From Pelargonium nanum (taxonomy: Eukaryota; Streptophyta; Magnoliopsida; Geraniales; Geraniaceae), in assembly GCA_036897485.1 (NCBI GenBank), contig JAYMTF010000612.1, positions 1 through 32,874 on the forward strand: 32,874 nucleotides of DNA, read 5' to 3'. Shown in pieces: positions 1 through 9,279 of the stretch (position 1 is the stretch's first letter; the number at the start of each line of letters is the position of its first letter). The translations under genes were made by a program, and so were the position numbers. The notes beneath the pieces were generated by a model that was not told the DNA's origin, did not search any database, and saw nothing but the letters and a program-made list of their open reading frames with translations.

Positions 1-2943
1 CGGCGGACGACGGATCTTACGGCAGCGGAGGAAGCAGCGGGCAAGGGAATTTAGATGGGCAAGGGTATGCCATTTCTGCTCTCTCTCTATCTCTCTTTGG
101 GGTTTGTTTGTCTATCGTAATGTGGGGATTGTGTGATTTGAACGGTGGGTTTTGATCAAAGTGGCTACTTTTAAGGCTCTGCATGTTGATTTCTGGAGTT
201 TGAATTTCATGTTTTGACTGGCTTTCAGTGTGTTTTGCTCCAGATACTGGTCCCTCCAACTGAAACTTTTTGGTTTTTTAGGTTTTTGGAAATTCTTCAG
301 ATTTTGCACTCTGGGATTAGGGGAGAATTGGTTTTGGTTCTGTACATTTTAATTTGCCTTCCTTTTGGATAGTGCTGCTATTGTCTATCAATTTTCCTGC
401 AGCACAAGACAATGAACCACTAAGCTTCTAGATTGATGTTTATTTGGTTTTGTCAATTTAGATTATAAGGGCTTGGGTATGCTTCAAAGTTGTAAGCAAG
501 TTTGCCTGTGGACATGTTTAGACTTTGGTTATAGTTGGATAACTGTAGCATGCATGTCTGCTATAGACTTGAGCACAACCCCTTTAATGCATAGTTAATC
601 AGGGAGTAGATGGTCGATCAATGTAGTGGTCTTCTCAAGGAAAGTAGTACAGATTGATGCTAGAATGAGGTGAAGTGTATGGTCTAGGTCTGGGGGGAAC
701 TACTAGAGAATGTGGATAGCATAAGAATGGTGTCAGACTCTCGACAATTTCTAAATTCTAACATGTGTAGCTTGTTCAGTGTTTTGACTCTTAGAAATCT
801 CATCAGTGAGGTATTTCTGGGATGGATCTTCTTGAAAAAGTATTTACTAGAATTGTAATGATAGGCATGCATCAAATGAGTAAATAGGCTACATGTGGCA
901 TGGTGAGCTGTGGCTGTATGTTGTTAGATCGAAGGAGTATGATGTTTGAATTTCAGGATTCAACCAATGTTATAACTGCATGTCTAAAGTTTTTTTTGTC
1001 GTTACTTTATGATCCTTTTAATTAATCATTTGTTTTCCTTACCGAATGGAAAAAATGAAATGTTGACAAAACCATTGGTTATTCAAGATTTGAATCTTGG
1101 TGCATATGGTACAAGACAAATCCACATTCTGATTTCTTTGTATTTTGATGGCACGTTTGCTTCTTTTCAGCTCTGAGTTCAGACATCTGTGTATTGTTAA
1201 CGTCAGATTTTCTATTGTGTCAATGTCTTTTCTATTCTGGTGTCGCCTTTGATGACTACTCAGTAATCAGCAGGTGGCACAAATTGAAAATAATTTGCTC
1301 TTTTTTATTTCCCTTTTATGGAATTTTCCGTATCTATACATGTTTGGGTTTTTCATTGTTTAAGATGACATTTAGATTTTTGCTCTTTGTTTACTTTAAA
1401 GGCTGTGAATATATTAATGCACATGGCAGACATTGCTTGTTAAGATTCTGCTTGCTTTCCTGAAAAGATTTTTTTTCCCCATTATTACTTGTTAAGCTCC
1501 ACTAAAACTGGCACAGATGCACTCAAGAAATGAACTTCCAATTTTATTTTGCTTATTCTCAGTCAATGGAGAACAAATTGGGATATGAGAACACGTAAAA
1601 TATGGCACCTCACATTTGTCTGGTATCCAGATTTAATTGTTTTACTTTTGCTCTGCAGTGTATTTTATAGTTCATACAATATGGCACCTCACATTTGTCT
1701 AGTATCTAGATTTAATTGTTTGGCTCACTGAGTGGGAGACTAAGAAACATAGGCATTATGTTTTCTTGTTATTTTCCCTAGTTGATCTCTGTGTGGAAAC
1801 TTCTTTTATTAGAAAACCATCAATTTCTATTTCAGTAAATGATATCTTCTTTAATGACAGTTAAACTACATGCCGACCTGATAAAATGGCATTGCTAATT
1901 TTAGATGTGGTTTGTTTGTACTATTTATGTCATACTTATTTTCATCTTTAAAGCTGTTGTCCAATGCTAAACCGTAATGAACTTTAAAAACATCATATAT
2001 ACGTGTTCTTCAGTTCCTTTTCATTGTATAATATTATAGAAAGAGGCAGTGAATTTAGATGCTCTATGTGTAAAGAGAAATTTCTAATCATAATCTGGAT
2101 TTTTTTAATATCTTATTATGAACTCTTATATACTCTTCACAAAAGGATTCAAACAACTCTTTCAATTTTCAACCCCTCCTTGGTGGTTCATGATGAAATT
2201 AGCTGGTTAGTAAGAAATGTTGGTACACAACAAAATACTAGCAGTTGTATTTTTTTCTTCATGTAGTCTAATAGGTCTTTGTTAACATGTTTAGGCATCT
2301 TCTGGGCTTTTCACAGTTCACATGCAATAAGACTTACTTGTAGGTTTTAATTTTTATTAAATGCTTCTCCTACATACTCTTCTTTGTACTTCTTTTTCCT
2401 TTTAGTGGATTCATATCTTAGCAATGACGGTAAGCCTTGACTGAGATAAATTATACATGATATAGCCATATAGGTATATATTCTTGCTACTTGTAGATAG
2501 TGCAATGTATTGCATTTGTTATAATCTCGGATGTTCTTATTTCATTGTAGACCTTGGAGTTATGCACTCAATTCATTTGGCAGAAATTACAACACTTCAC
2601 CTTTACACGTATTCTAGACATCTCCTATATAATTTATCATGTAAAAGTTAGAAAATTTACTCCGTCATAACGAACTCTTTTCATAATAACTAACCTTTGT
2701 TATTTAGAACATGGGTACCATTCATTTTGGTAAGGTGGATTAGTTAGTGACTTAATACAGTTAGAGGTGCTAGTTTTTCTGACCAGATATTATCTGTAGT
2801 ATGTTGTGCATTATATTTCGGTCCTTTAAGTTTGTTTTTTTGTATAATTGTACAACAAATTGAAAACTTTGTGATGTTGAAAGCTTACAGAAGTTGATTG
2901 ATTGTTTCATGGTTGAATGTGTTTTGCAGCTGAGCAACCCATT
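1..2943 (+). CDS. NF-YC1: NF-YC1-type nuclear factor Y subunit C, C-terminal end only (partial)
   Basis: This is the 3' end of a gene for a histone-fold subunit of the trimeric CCAAT-binding factor NF-Y, which acts in the nucleus. Only the tail is in the window. Reading from base 3, the exon at 1-64 encodes a Gly/Ser-rich peptide (SYGSGGSSGQGNLDGQ...). I recognise it as the extreme C-terminus of Arabidopsis NF-YC1 and its close paralogue NF-YC4; from memory those proteins end in NLDGQG. A GT donor at 65-66 opens a 2875-bp intron. The acceptor TTTTGCAG at 2932-2939 completes the last Gly codon (GG|C) and is followed at once by TGA (2941-2943), which gives exactly the expected terminus. The histone fold lies upstream, outside the window. 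NF-YC1 against NF-YC4 cannot be settled from 21 residues, but the SEC61 gamma and ALS neighbours favour NF-YC1. Confidence 0.85.
1599..1721 (+). repeat. Diverged tandem duplication, 79-bp period
   Basis: A 44-base block starting AATATGGCACCTCACATTTG occurs at 1599-1642 and again at 1678-1721, with two mismatches. The 79-bp offset indicates a local tandem duplication whose spacer has diverged. It lies in the NF-YC1 intron and has no coding meaning. Confidence 0.8.
2406..2429 (+). other. Candidate 24-nt cassette exon inside the NF-YC1 terminal intron
   Basis: A long pyrimidine tract ending in TTTTAG at 2400-2405 is followed by 24 bases and then a strong GTAAGC donor at 2430. If it is included after exon 1-64, the phase gives GG|T GGA TTC ATA TCT TAG, so the NF-YC tail would end in GGFIS instead of G. 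The true stop would then lie in this internal exon, and the 2940 exon would be 3' UTR. Both splice sites look good by eye. There is no transcript evidence here. Confidence 0.35.
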
Positions 2944-3589
2944 GCAATTGCAGATGATGTAGTGCTCTGTGGCACAACGGAAGGCAATTGAGCTTTTGCT
3001 GATGCTTGTTGGAAGATTCACGTGTCGATGAATTATAAATGCATTTGTCTGCTATTGTTCATGGAAAACTGGATTTGATGTAATGACTTGAGTAGACTTC
3101 TTGTAACTTGATTCAGCGCAGTGAAAGAATTGCTGCAATGACTGGCTAATTTTATCTAATGTGCAGTTCTGGTTTTCTGATTCATTATTCTGTGTTCTTT
3201 GTTCTTGGTTTGAATCACCTCTTTATTGTTTGATCCGAGATGAGATGTAGATTGGTGAAACCAAATAAACTAATCAAAAGAACATCCTAAAGATCATATG
3301 GTGTCTAATTGGCATTTTGGTGGCTGTTTTGGTACTTGCTCCTCTCACTCTCATAAGATTTCTTTTGACTTCTGTACTTTTCCTTGTAACACGGAGGCTC
3401 GGAACACTCTTATTGGCGTACAATGTCCCGACCACATATGTCATTACCAAATTGAGTCACTATAGTTAAAGTATCATGAATAATCAAACTGGAGGAATCC
3501 GTCCTCTCCATGCATAAGCAAGTTGAAGGCATTTGAATCCTTCCCCAGCATAAAGAGCATGAACAACTCACAACAATTACACTTGAAGT
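2944..3589. other. NF-YC1 3' UTR and short intergenic stretch
   Basis: The sequence after the TGA is T-rich and fits a 3' UTR with several near-AATAAA and TTGTAAC-type stretches up to about 3250. From there to 3589 lies the gap to the oppositely oriented small ORF. I see no gene or mobile element here. Confidence 0.5.
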
Positions 3590-3966
3590 TTAAGGCGACC
3601 ACGTGAAAGGCTCTGACAACTGCTCCTCGCCACCACCAGATTTGGCATTTGCTTCGGTAACAAACTCGAAGGCTGATCTGAGGTCTTCGACCGAACCACC
3701 ACTTTCAAGCCACCTTATTCTTCTTCTTTCCTGTCATGTGCACACACCAATCAAAAACCCATTGTGAATTTACATCGTTGCTGCCTCTCTGCAAATCCTA
3801 ACAACACCTTAAGCTGACATCAAAACAAAACTCGTTGTTTTAACAAGAGAAACTACAATTTGATATCTCCAAATCAAAGATGCCGCAACCACTCTGAAAT
3901 CCAAGAGTATAACCGACTCTTAAAACAATAGAGAGAAAGAGAGACCGACGACAGCTCTAATTTCAT
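3590..3966 (-). CDS. Candidate two-exon small protein (53 aa), unrecognised
   Basis: I do not recognise this gene. The supporting exon is 3730-3590 on the minus strand: an acceptor (CATGACAG at 3738-3731) followed by 46 sense codons and TAA. The peptide is coding-like: basic start (RRRIRW), acidic and Ser/Gly-rich middle (LESGGSVEDLRSAFEFVTEA), tail ending EPFTWSP. Only phase 0 is open in this exon. Upstream, an ATG at 3966-3964 reads MKLELSS to 3946 in phase 0, followed by a rather weak GTCTCT donor. The implied intron is 215 bp. The start would lie about 300 bp from the SEC61 gamma ATG, head to head, so the two could share a promoter. The first exon is inference; the last exon is better supported. 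It could instead be a remnant of a larger gene. Confidence 0.35.
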
Positions 3967-4173
3967 CTATTGCTCCTAATGCGTCTGTTTTAACTTGGTC
4001 AAAGTTCAAGACCGGATTAGAGTGACATGGTACTTTCCCCGTTATTTGCCAAGTGCTACTTCCAGGGTTAGTATAGTCATGTATGAAACATCGGCACCCA
4101 ATTATGACCCGAACCAATTGTGCCGACTTCCCAGAGTCAGCGTAGACGATGGACGACACACCAGAAAAGGCCA

Positions 4174-4250
4174 TTTATAAATAACGTGTCCTCCATGTTC
4201 TACTGCTCATACCGTCTCTGGCTCTACACTCAGATCAGATCTAGGGTTTT
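4174..4250 (+). promoter_or_regulatory. SEC61 gamma core promoter and leader: TATA box and telo-box
   Basis: A TATA box (TTTATAAATA, 4174-4183) lies about 90 bp before the SEC61 gamma ATG, which leaves room for a transcription start near 4205-4215. In the presumed leader, TAGGGTTTT at 4242-4250 is the reverse of the plant telo-box (AAACCCTA), a motif often found at genes of the protein-synthesis machinery. Positions come from motif reading only. Confidence 0.5.
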
Positions 4251-4269
4251 AAATTTCTTAAACACTGAA

Positions 4270-4620
4270 ATGGATGCCCTAGATTCTGTCATCGACCCCC
4301 TCAGAGAATTCTCCAAGGACAGTGTCCGCCTCGTCAAACGCTGCCACAAGCCCGATCGCAAAGGTGTTTTTCCTCTCTATTTGCATTTTTACTGTTTCCA
4401 TTTTCCTTATATAGACACGGTTCTGATGATTTCGATGCATTGCTTCGATTTTTTTGCTTGCTAATGGCTGATTTTGGGTGAATTTTGCTAATTTTTGTAT
4501 GCAGAATTTACCAAGGTGGCTTTCCGGACGGCTATTGGTTTCGTGGTGATGGGGTTCGTAGGGTTTTTCGTGAAATTGATCTTCATTCCTATCAACAACA
4601 TCATCGTCGGCGCTGCTTAG
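4270..4620 (+). CDS. SEC61G: Protein translocase subunit SEC61 gamma (SecE homologue)
   Basis: This encodes the small tail-anchored subunit of the endoplasmic-reticulum SEC61 channel, through which ribosomes push nascent proteins. There are two exons, 4270-4363 and 4505-4620, with a 141-bp phase-1 intron (GTGTTT...ATGCAG). The spliced product is 69 aa, the usual length for the family. It starts [20 protein letters not shown] (amphipathic N-terminal helix), continues with the conserved basic stretch [20 protein letters not shown], and ends with one membrane span ([20 protein letters not shown]) and a short NNIIVGAA tail. All expected parts are present and nothing is truncated. The TAG stop is followed directly by GTATGC, a possible splice donor. 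From memory, Arabidopsis also has a SEC61 gamma gene beside ALS. Confidence 0.96.
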
Positions 4621-5271
4621 GTATGCTTTCCATTTCGATATTGGATTTTGGGTAGCATGTCTTGTAAATGATTGTTGGTGTGATGTAGTGATCTGTTCAT
4701 TTACTTACCAGTGATTATTTATTTTTTTCTTTTCCATATGGGGAGATTGCATGTCAGTCTTGAATTGTGTAATATTCCATGTAATTTAGAGTTTTTTAAC
4801 ATAGCTCATCATTCAACATTTTGTTTACTGTGAACTGGTAATCATTTCTCTAGCTCTATTGCGCAGTCAAATACTCAAATTAAAATTAATGGACTTGAAA
4901 ATAATATTCTACCAATATCTATTTAGATGAACTATTAGCGGAAATGTTATGTACAGAGTTTGTTAACATGTGTTCTTCTAATTGCTTTATGAAGCTGGGT
5001 AGGTATTTGTTGCATCAAAATAGTGATCCGTCATAATTCAATTGCTTATCTTCTTTTCTGTTTGTGTCGAAATGAATTGAATAGCTGAGTGACATTATGC
5101 ATGCATACAATTCACTTTCTGTGCTGCCTGCCAATAATAATCTAAGCTGGTAATTTCTACTAACATCTTAGAATGCAAGGAAGTAGATGGCATAACACAT
5201 GATTATTCATCATTTTGGTATTCTCACGTACTCAAGGGTGTTCAAAAAACCTTGAGAGAGGATAAATTGTA
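4621..5271. other. SEC61 gamma 3' flank, possibly a 3' UTR intron
   Basis: AT-rich sequence with no ORF of note. A GT donor lies directly after the stop codon. A plausible matching acceptor is TTAATGCAG at 7507-7515, which would make the whole transposon-filled stretch 4621-7515 an intron in the 3' UTR. This is inference only. Confidence 0.3.
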
Positions 5272-5432
5272 CTCCCTCTGTCCCAAAATGAGTGTCTTCG
5301 TGATCCCCGTGATCATGTGTCCTAACTAACTTTAGGATCCTAACCAACTTATTATAGGGATACTATCAACAATTCATACATAACTAACTTTTTGAAAAAG
5401 AAAACAAGTCACTCATTTTGGAATGGAGGGTG
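5272..5432. mobile_element. Stowaway-like MITE, 161 bp
   Basis: The left end CTCCCTCTGTCCCAAAATGA and the right end (read on the other strand, CACCCTCCATTCCAAAATGA) form a terminal inverted repeat. A TA dinucleotide lies on each side (5270-5271 and 5433-5434), the Stowaway (Tc1/mariner) target duplication. It has no coding capacity. Its inner sequence (CTTATTATAGGGATACTATC, GAAAAAGAAA) resembles the element at 7214-7451, so the two belong to one family. Confidence 0.8.
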
Positions 5433-5754
5433 TACTTTTTACTATATATGATGACATATGTACCATGTTTAATTACAATACTAAGTGACCTTTCCTGCTA
5501 CAGTGTTCAAAGCCAAAATATCATCTTAGCTCCCCTTACTAAAAAAAATGTCTTACTTAAAAAAAAAAATGTCTTTGTGTGTGTGTGTATAATTTGAAGG
5601 TGCTATAGCTTCTCTTGAGCATTTAGTTATTTACATAATATCACTTCTAATTTGTATCAATAGGGATTAAACTTATTAGTCATACTACGAAACTTTGGGG
5701 AGAGTTATAGAACATAAACTTTGTGTAGAAGCTAGTGTTTTGTGGGACCAATTT

Positions 5755-6840
5755 GATTTATGCTGGGTAGATCTAGTACGGAAGCACTTTTCAATGAATG
5801 TGGCTTTTGGAGAAGTATAGAGAGAGAGGCGAAGACTTATGAAAATGTTCATATAAAGGAATGATGGTGGCTACTATAAAAGAAATTGTTAATTTTAAGT
5901 ATATTAATTTGATTAGAGATATGTATGAAGAGGAGATAACTAGTGCAAGTGCTACTGGAGAAGCCTCCATGGAGTTTCTTGTCACGAAAGGAGTGCATCA
6001 AGGATCAGTTTAAAGTCTTTTCCTTTTTCGTAGTAATTGAGCTCGCAAGACACATTTAAAATGAGGTTTCGTAGTGTATGATATCATCATACTTGATGCA
6101 TGTAAATATAGTGTTAATCTCAAATTCAGTAGATGGATAGAAACTCTAGAAAGAATTAGAGTGTAAGTTGAGCAAGAATAGTAGGGTGAGTGAAAGTTTA
6201 ATCATGCTACCTTGGAAGTTGGAACTGTAATTCAAAGGAATGATGAGGTTGAAGTGGACATTAGAAATAACACTAATGTGTGTGGGTGGAAATAAAGGAG
6301 TGTTCAGGGTCTCTTTGTGATAAAAAATTTCTCTAAAATTGAAGGTGAGTTCTATGAGACAGTTACACGTCCAACTATGTCGTATGACAGAGTCTTGGGC
6401 TCTATCAATACTCCAATGTCATAAGATGAGGGTAACATGTACGGGTTTGCTTTTAGATGATTGTGTGGTAACACTAGGAAGGATAAAGTTGGGTTGTTTC
6501 AATTGAAGATAAGATGAAGGAAAACAATTAAGGTGGTTGAGGATGTGCAGTGTAAGGAGGTAAATGATCATGTAAGGATGGGTGAAAGAATTCAATTTAG
6601 AAATTAAAAGGCCTGGGGAGAGACCCAAGTTAACATGGAAAGAGAGAAGAAAAAAAGAACATACTGATGCAAGATCTAGGGAAGGATATATCACTATATA
6701 AGCTGGAGTCGTTAAGGAGAATAAGAGTAGAGGATCCCAAAGAGTTATTCTGAAGGATTCATGCAGTTGACCACGACCTAGTTTGGAAAAAGGCTTTGGC
6801 AGTGGTGGGAGGGACATGTTTACTGGCTTGAAACATGATT
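5755..6840 (+). mobile_element. Decayed LINE (non-LTR retrotransposon) reverse transcriptase fragment
   Basis: The stretch has lost its reading frame, but landmarks of a plant LINE-type reverse transcriptase occur in the right order. They are GRSSTEALF near 5766, IRDMYEEEITSASATGE near 5912-5960, GVHQGSV at 5991-6011 (family form LHQGS), YLGS-like near 6208, RPTMSYDR at 6368-6391, CGNTRKDK at 6464-6487, and RPKLTWKE at 6621-6644 close to the C-terminus. Between them are stops and frame changes (for example a TAA right after HQGSV). The catalytic YxDD block is not legible. This is a 5'-truncated dead copy of the part after the fingers/palm. The long ORF on the opposite strand (6419-6817) is only a shadow of it. 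No poly-A tail or target duplication was identified. Confidence 0.8.
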
Positions 6841-7213
6841 AAGCTTTTGTTGTCTAACTGGCAATCTATGGCAGCCAGTGAAGCATATCCTTGAGTAAAT
6901 GGTTGAGATTTTGCCTATTATCTGATACAATTAACAACATATCTTAGAAATTTGGTCGAACTTCCTTTAATACCATTATGTATTGGATGATAGGGTTTAG
7001 GTTAATATTCTTTTGTCTTTTTGGAAAGGTGTACTGGAATCAATAGGTGCACTAATCTTTAAATGAAAAGCATAACCATTTGCAAGTTAAATTGTTGGAG
7101 AATTCAGTAATGTTCTGAATAGAGTAACCTGCTGCATTGCATACTTGCATGTGTGTAAATTTTGTTAGGTGAATATGGTTTGGTTGTAGTTAGTAGCTGA
7201 AGAATATAAAATA

Positions 7214-7451
7214 CTCCATCCGTCCCAAAATAAATATCCTAGATTCTGTTTTGAGAAAAATTAAGAATAAGTTAGTGCTGTATATTTCTTTTTTCCCTAT
7301 GCACGTGTTGTAACAAATTAAAAGATGCCGGCTAACTTATTATAAGGACATTATTGGTCATTCATGTGTAACTACTTGAAAAAGAAACAATACACTTCTT
7401 TAAGGACACAAATATAAGTAAAGCAAAACATTTATTTTGGTATGGAGGAAG
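7214..7451. mobile_element. Stowaway-like MITE, 238 bp
   Basis: The ends CTCCATCCGTCCCAAAATAA and, read on the opposite strand, CTTCCTCCATACCAAAATAA form inverted repeats with TA on both sides (7212-7213 and 7452-7453). The core shares CTTATTATAAGGACATTATT and CTTGAAAAAGAAAC with the 5272-5432 element, so this is a longer relative. Confidence 0.75.
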
Positions 7452-7807
7452 TAGTTCATAATGTGATTTGGTTCTTGAGCAGAACTAGAACTTACTATAT
7501 GGATGTTTAATGCAGACGGCAAGATGGCACAGTCGGCTAGAGGATGGTAGACAGTTCTGGTTGAGCGGGAATTTTGATGACATAAATATGCTTTAGCATG
7601 CATTCTACTTCCTTTAGGCTCTTTTTTGTGTTTATGAGATGTAATGTTTTACTTTAGTGAACAGACCTCTTTTTAGTCCTATAAATTTTCTTGCATTTGC
7701 CTTTTTATGAGAAGAAAATAGAAAATGTTACTGTGGTAAATTGCCTTCTAATGCTTCTTCCTTGGGGGCATGATTATGTTTATGGCTCCTGCCTCCATGA
7801 AGTAATC

Positions 7808-8125
7808 ACTTGTCTCAAAATAAGTGTTTTTTTAGGTAGGTTGTGCATGAATTATGAATTGTCAATGACGTTCATATAGTAAGTTAATCCTTATCATTGA
7901 GTTTTTAAAACACATGTCCATAGATGAATGAGTGTACAACTCTTAACTTTTCATTTTTGTTTTTCAAAATGAAAAGAACACTTATTTTGGGACTCATGAG
8001 TATCTAATAAACCACTTTCCTGTCTTAAAATGAGCGTCTTAAAATGAGTGTCACGTTGGTGTTGTATTTTTGTTTTGAAATGAGTGTCCTCCTTCGTTTG
8101 TAATGTGTAAGACACTTATTTCATT
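7808..8125. mobile_element. Two further degraded Stowaway-like MITE copies
   Basis: TTGTCTCAAAATAAGTGTTT near 7810 is the inverted match of GAACACTTATTTTGGGACTC near 7976-7995, which outlines one copy of about 190 bp. A second set of the same end sequence (CTGTCTTAAAATGAGCGTC, AAAATGAGTGTC, GAAATGAGTGTCC, GACACTTATTTCATTC) lies at about 8021-8125 and looks rearranged. Exact boundaries and the TA duplications are not clear. Confidence 0.5.
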
Positions 8126-8807
8126 CTACTAAAATACTACATTGATAAATCCTCTTGATGCGCGCTAACAACAATAAATATATTGGAACTAATTTAGTTT
8201 AATTAATTTATCAATCATTTTTGTACAGGAGAGAAATAAGAGAAGAGAGTAATCAAAATGGGTGGATTTATAATTTAATGGTTTTTGCATGGACCACTTT
8301 AGAACATGCAATATATAATATTAGGGCACCCAAATCAAAGGTTTTTAATGCACTAAAACCATAAATGAGTCATAATAAAATATTAGTTTTGGTGTAGAGA
8401 ATCCTTCAAAAGTATAAAACCTCAAAAGAGGTACAAGAACTTAATGCTAAAAGAAAATTAAAAAAAATATAGATAAATAATATGAAAATTCGAGATTTTA
8501 TACAACTTCCATCAATAATTTTTTTTTTAACTCTAATAAGAACTCTAGCTAACGTAGCAATTCAAAAAATTAGAACATAGTAACACTCCAGGACTCAATT
8601 TAATTTTGTATTCATACTGATGGTCTCACAGAGATGGATCCAAGCCAAAGTTCATGATAAAATTATGAATGTTGTACCACGTGGTGAGTGAGTTGAAGGA
8701 CGAGAGGAGATAAGCTTGAAAAACCGTTTCAGACAACAATTTTTTAAATCTAGGGTCCATCCAAAATACACACGAGATGGAATCTTACTAATAAAATAAG
8801 GAAAAAA

Positions 8808-9128
8808 ATCTAATTTAGTATCTGAGCTATTCAAAATGTATCGATTTAGTCATTGAATTATAGATCGAGTCAATTTAATTCAAAATTTATTTAGTTGTAT
8901 CAGTTTACTTCAAATATTTTTAAAAATTGTGTCAAATAAGAACATTCCGTCAAATCCACGGATGAAATTTGTTACTTCCTGCTTATGTGTAATATTTTAT
9001 TTGACGAATTCTGTCCATGGGTTTGACAGAATGTTTTAATTTGACACGATTTTTGAGAATATTTAGACTACACTTACATGAATGAATATCAAATTGACTA
9101 AATTGATAGCTCAAAGTCTAAATTGGCA
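8808..9128. mobile_element. Foldback MITE (Mutator-like type) in the ALS promoter region
   Basis: The two halves are long imperfect inverted repeats around a centre near 8988. The best-preserved part pairs GTGTCAAATAAGAACATTCC at 8930-8949 with the reverse complement of the block at 9021-9054, and the pairing runs on through the CGTCAAATCCACGGA stretch on the inner side. Outward, TTTAGTATCTGAGCTATTC near 8814 matches the reverse complement of GATAGCTCAAAGTCTAAATT near 9105. There are no ORFs. The long-TIR, AT-rich build with TTAGT..CTGAGCTA ends is typical of plant Mutator-like MITEs, but I could not define the target duplication, so the class is inference. Confidence 0.65.
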
Positions 9129-9279
9129 CGTACATTTTTCATAAAATAACAGAAAAAGGAAAACCAAGGGCGTTATCGTAATAACATACATAAATACATA
9201 CACAACATTAGCCTCCTTCCTCATCTCTCTCTCAGTCCCACGAACTTCAACTGAAGCCTCTATCTCTCTGTGTCAAGCA
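9129..9279 (+). promoter_or_regulatory. ALS core promoter and 5' leader
   Basis: About 150 bp remain between the foldback element and the ALS start. A TATA-like TAAATA lies at 9191-9196. The stretch after it is a CT-rich leader (CATCTCTCTCTCAG, CTATCTCTCTGTG), common for plant plastid-protein mRNAs. No transcription start can be fixed from sequence alone. Confidence 0.4.

Noticed and set aside
1194..1463. Hydrophobic open frame in the NF-YC1 intron
   Set aside because: Phe/Leu/Cys-rich translation typical of T-rich intron sequence; no domain seen.
3920..4174. Minus-strand frame starting [15 protein letters not shown]
   Set aside because: It overlaps the SEC61 gamma TATA box and leads into no exon in the right phase with a normal donor. 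The shorter ATG at 3966 fits better.
6419..6817. Minus-strand open frame of 132 codons
   Set aside because: It lies antisense to the decayed LINE reverse transcriptase and arises from its purine-rich coding strand.
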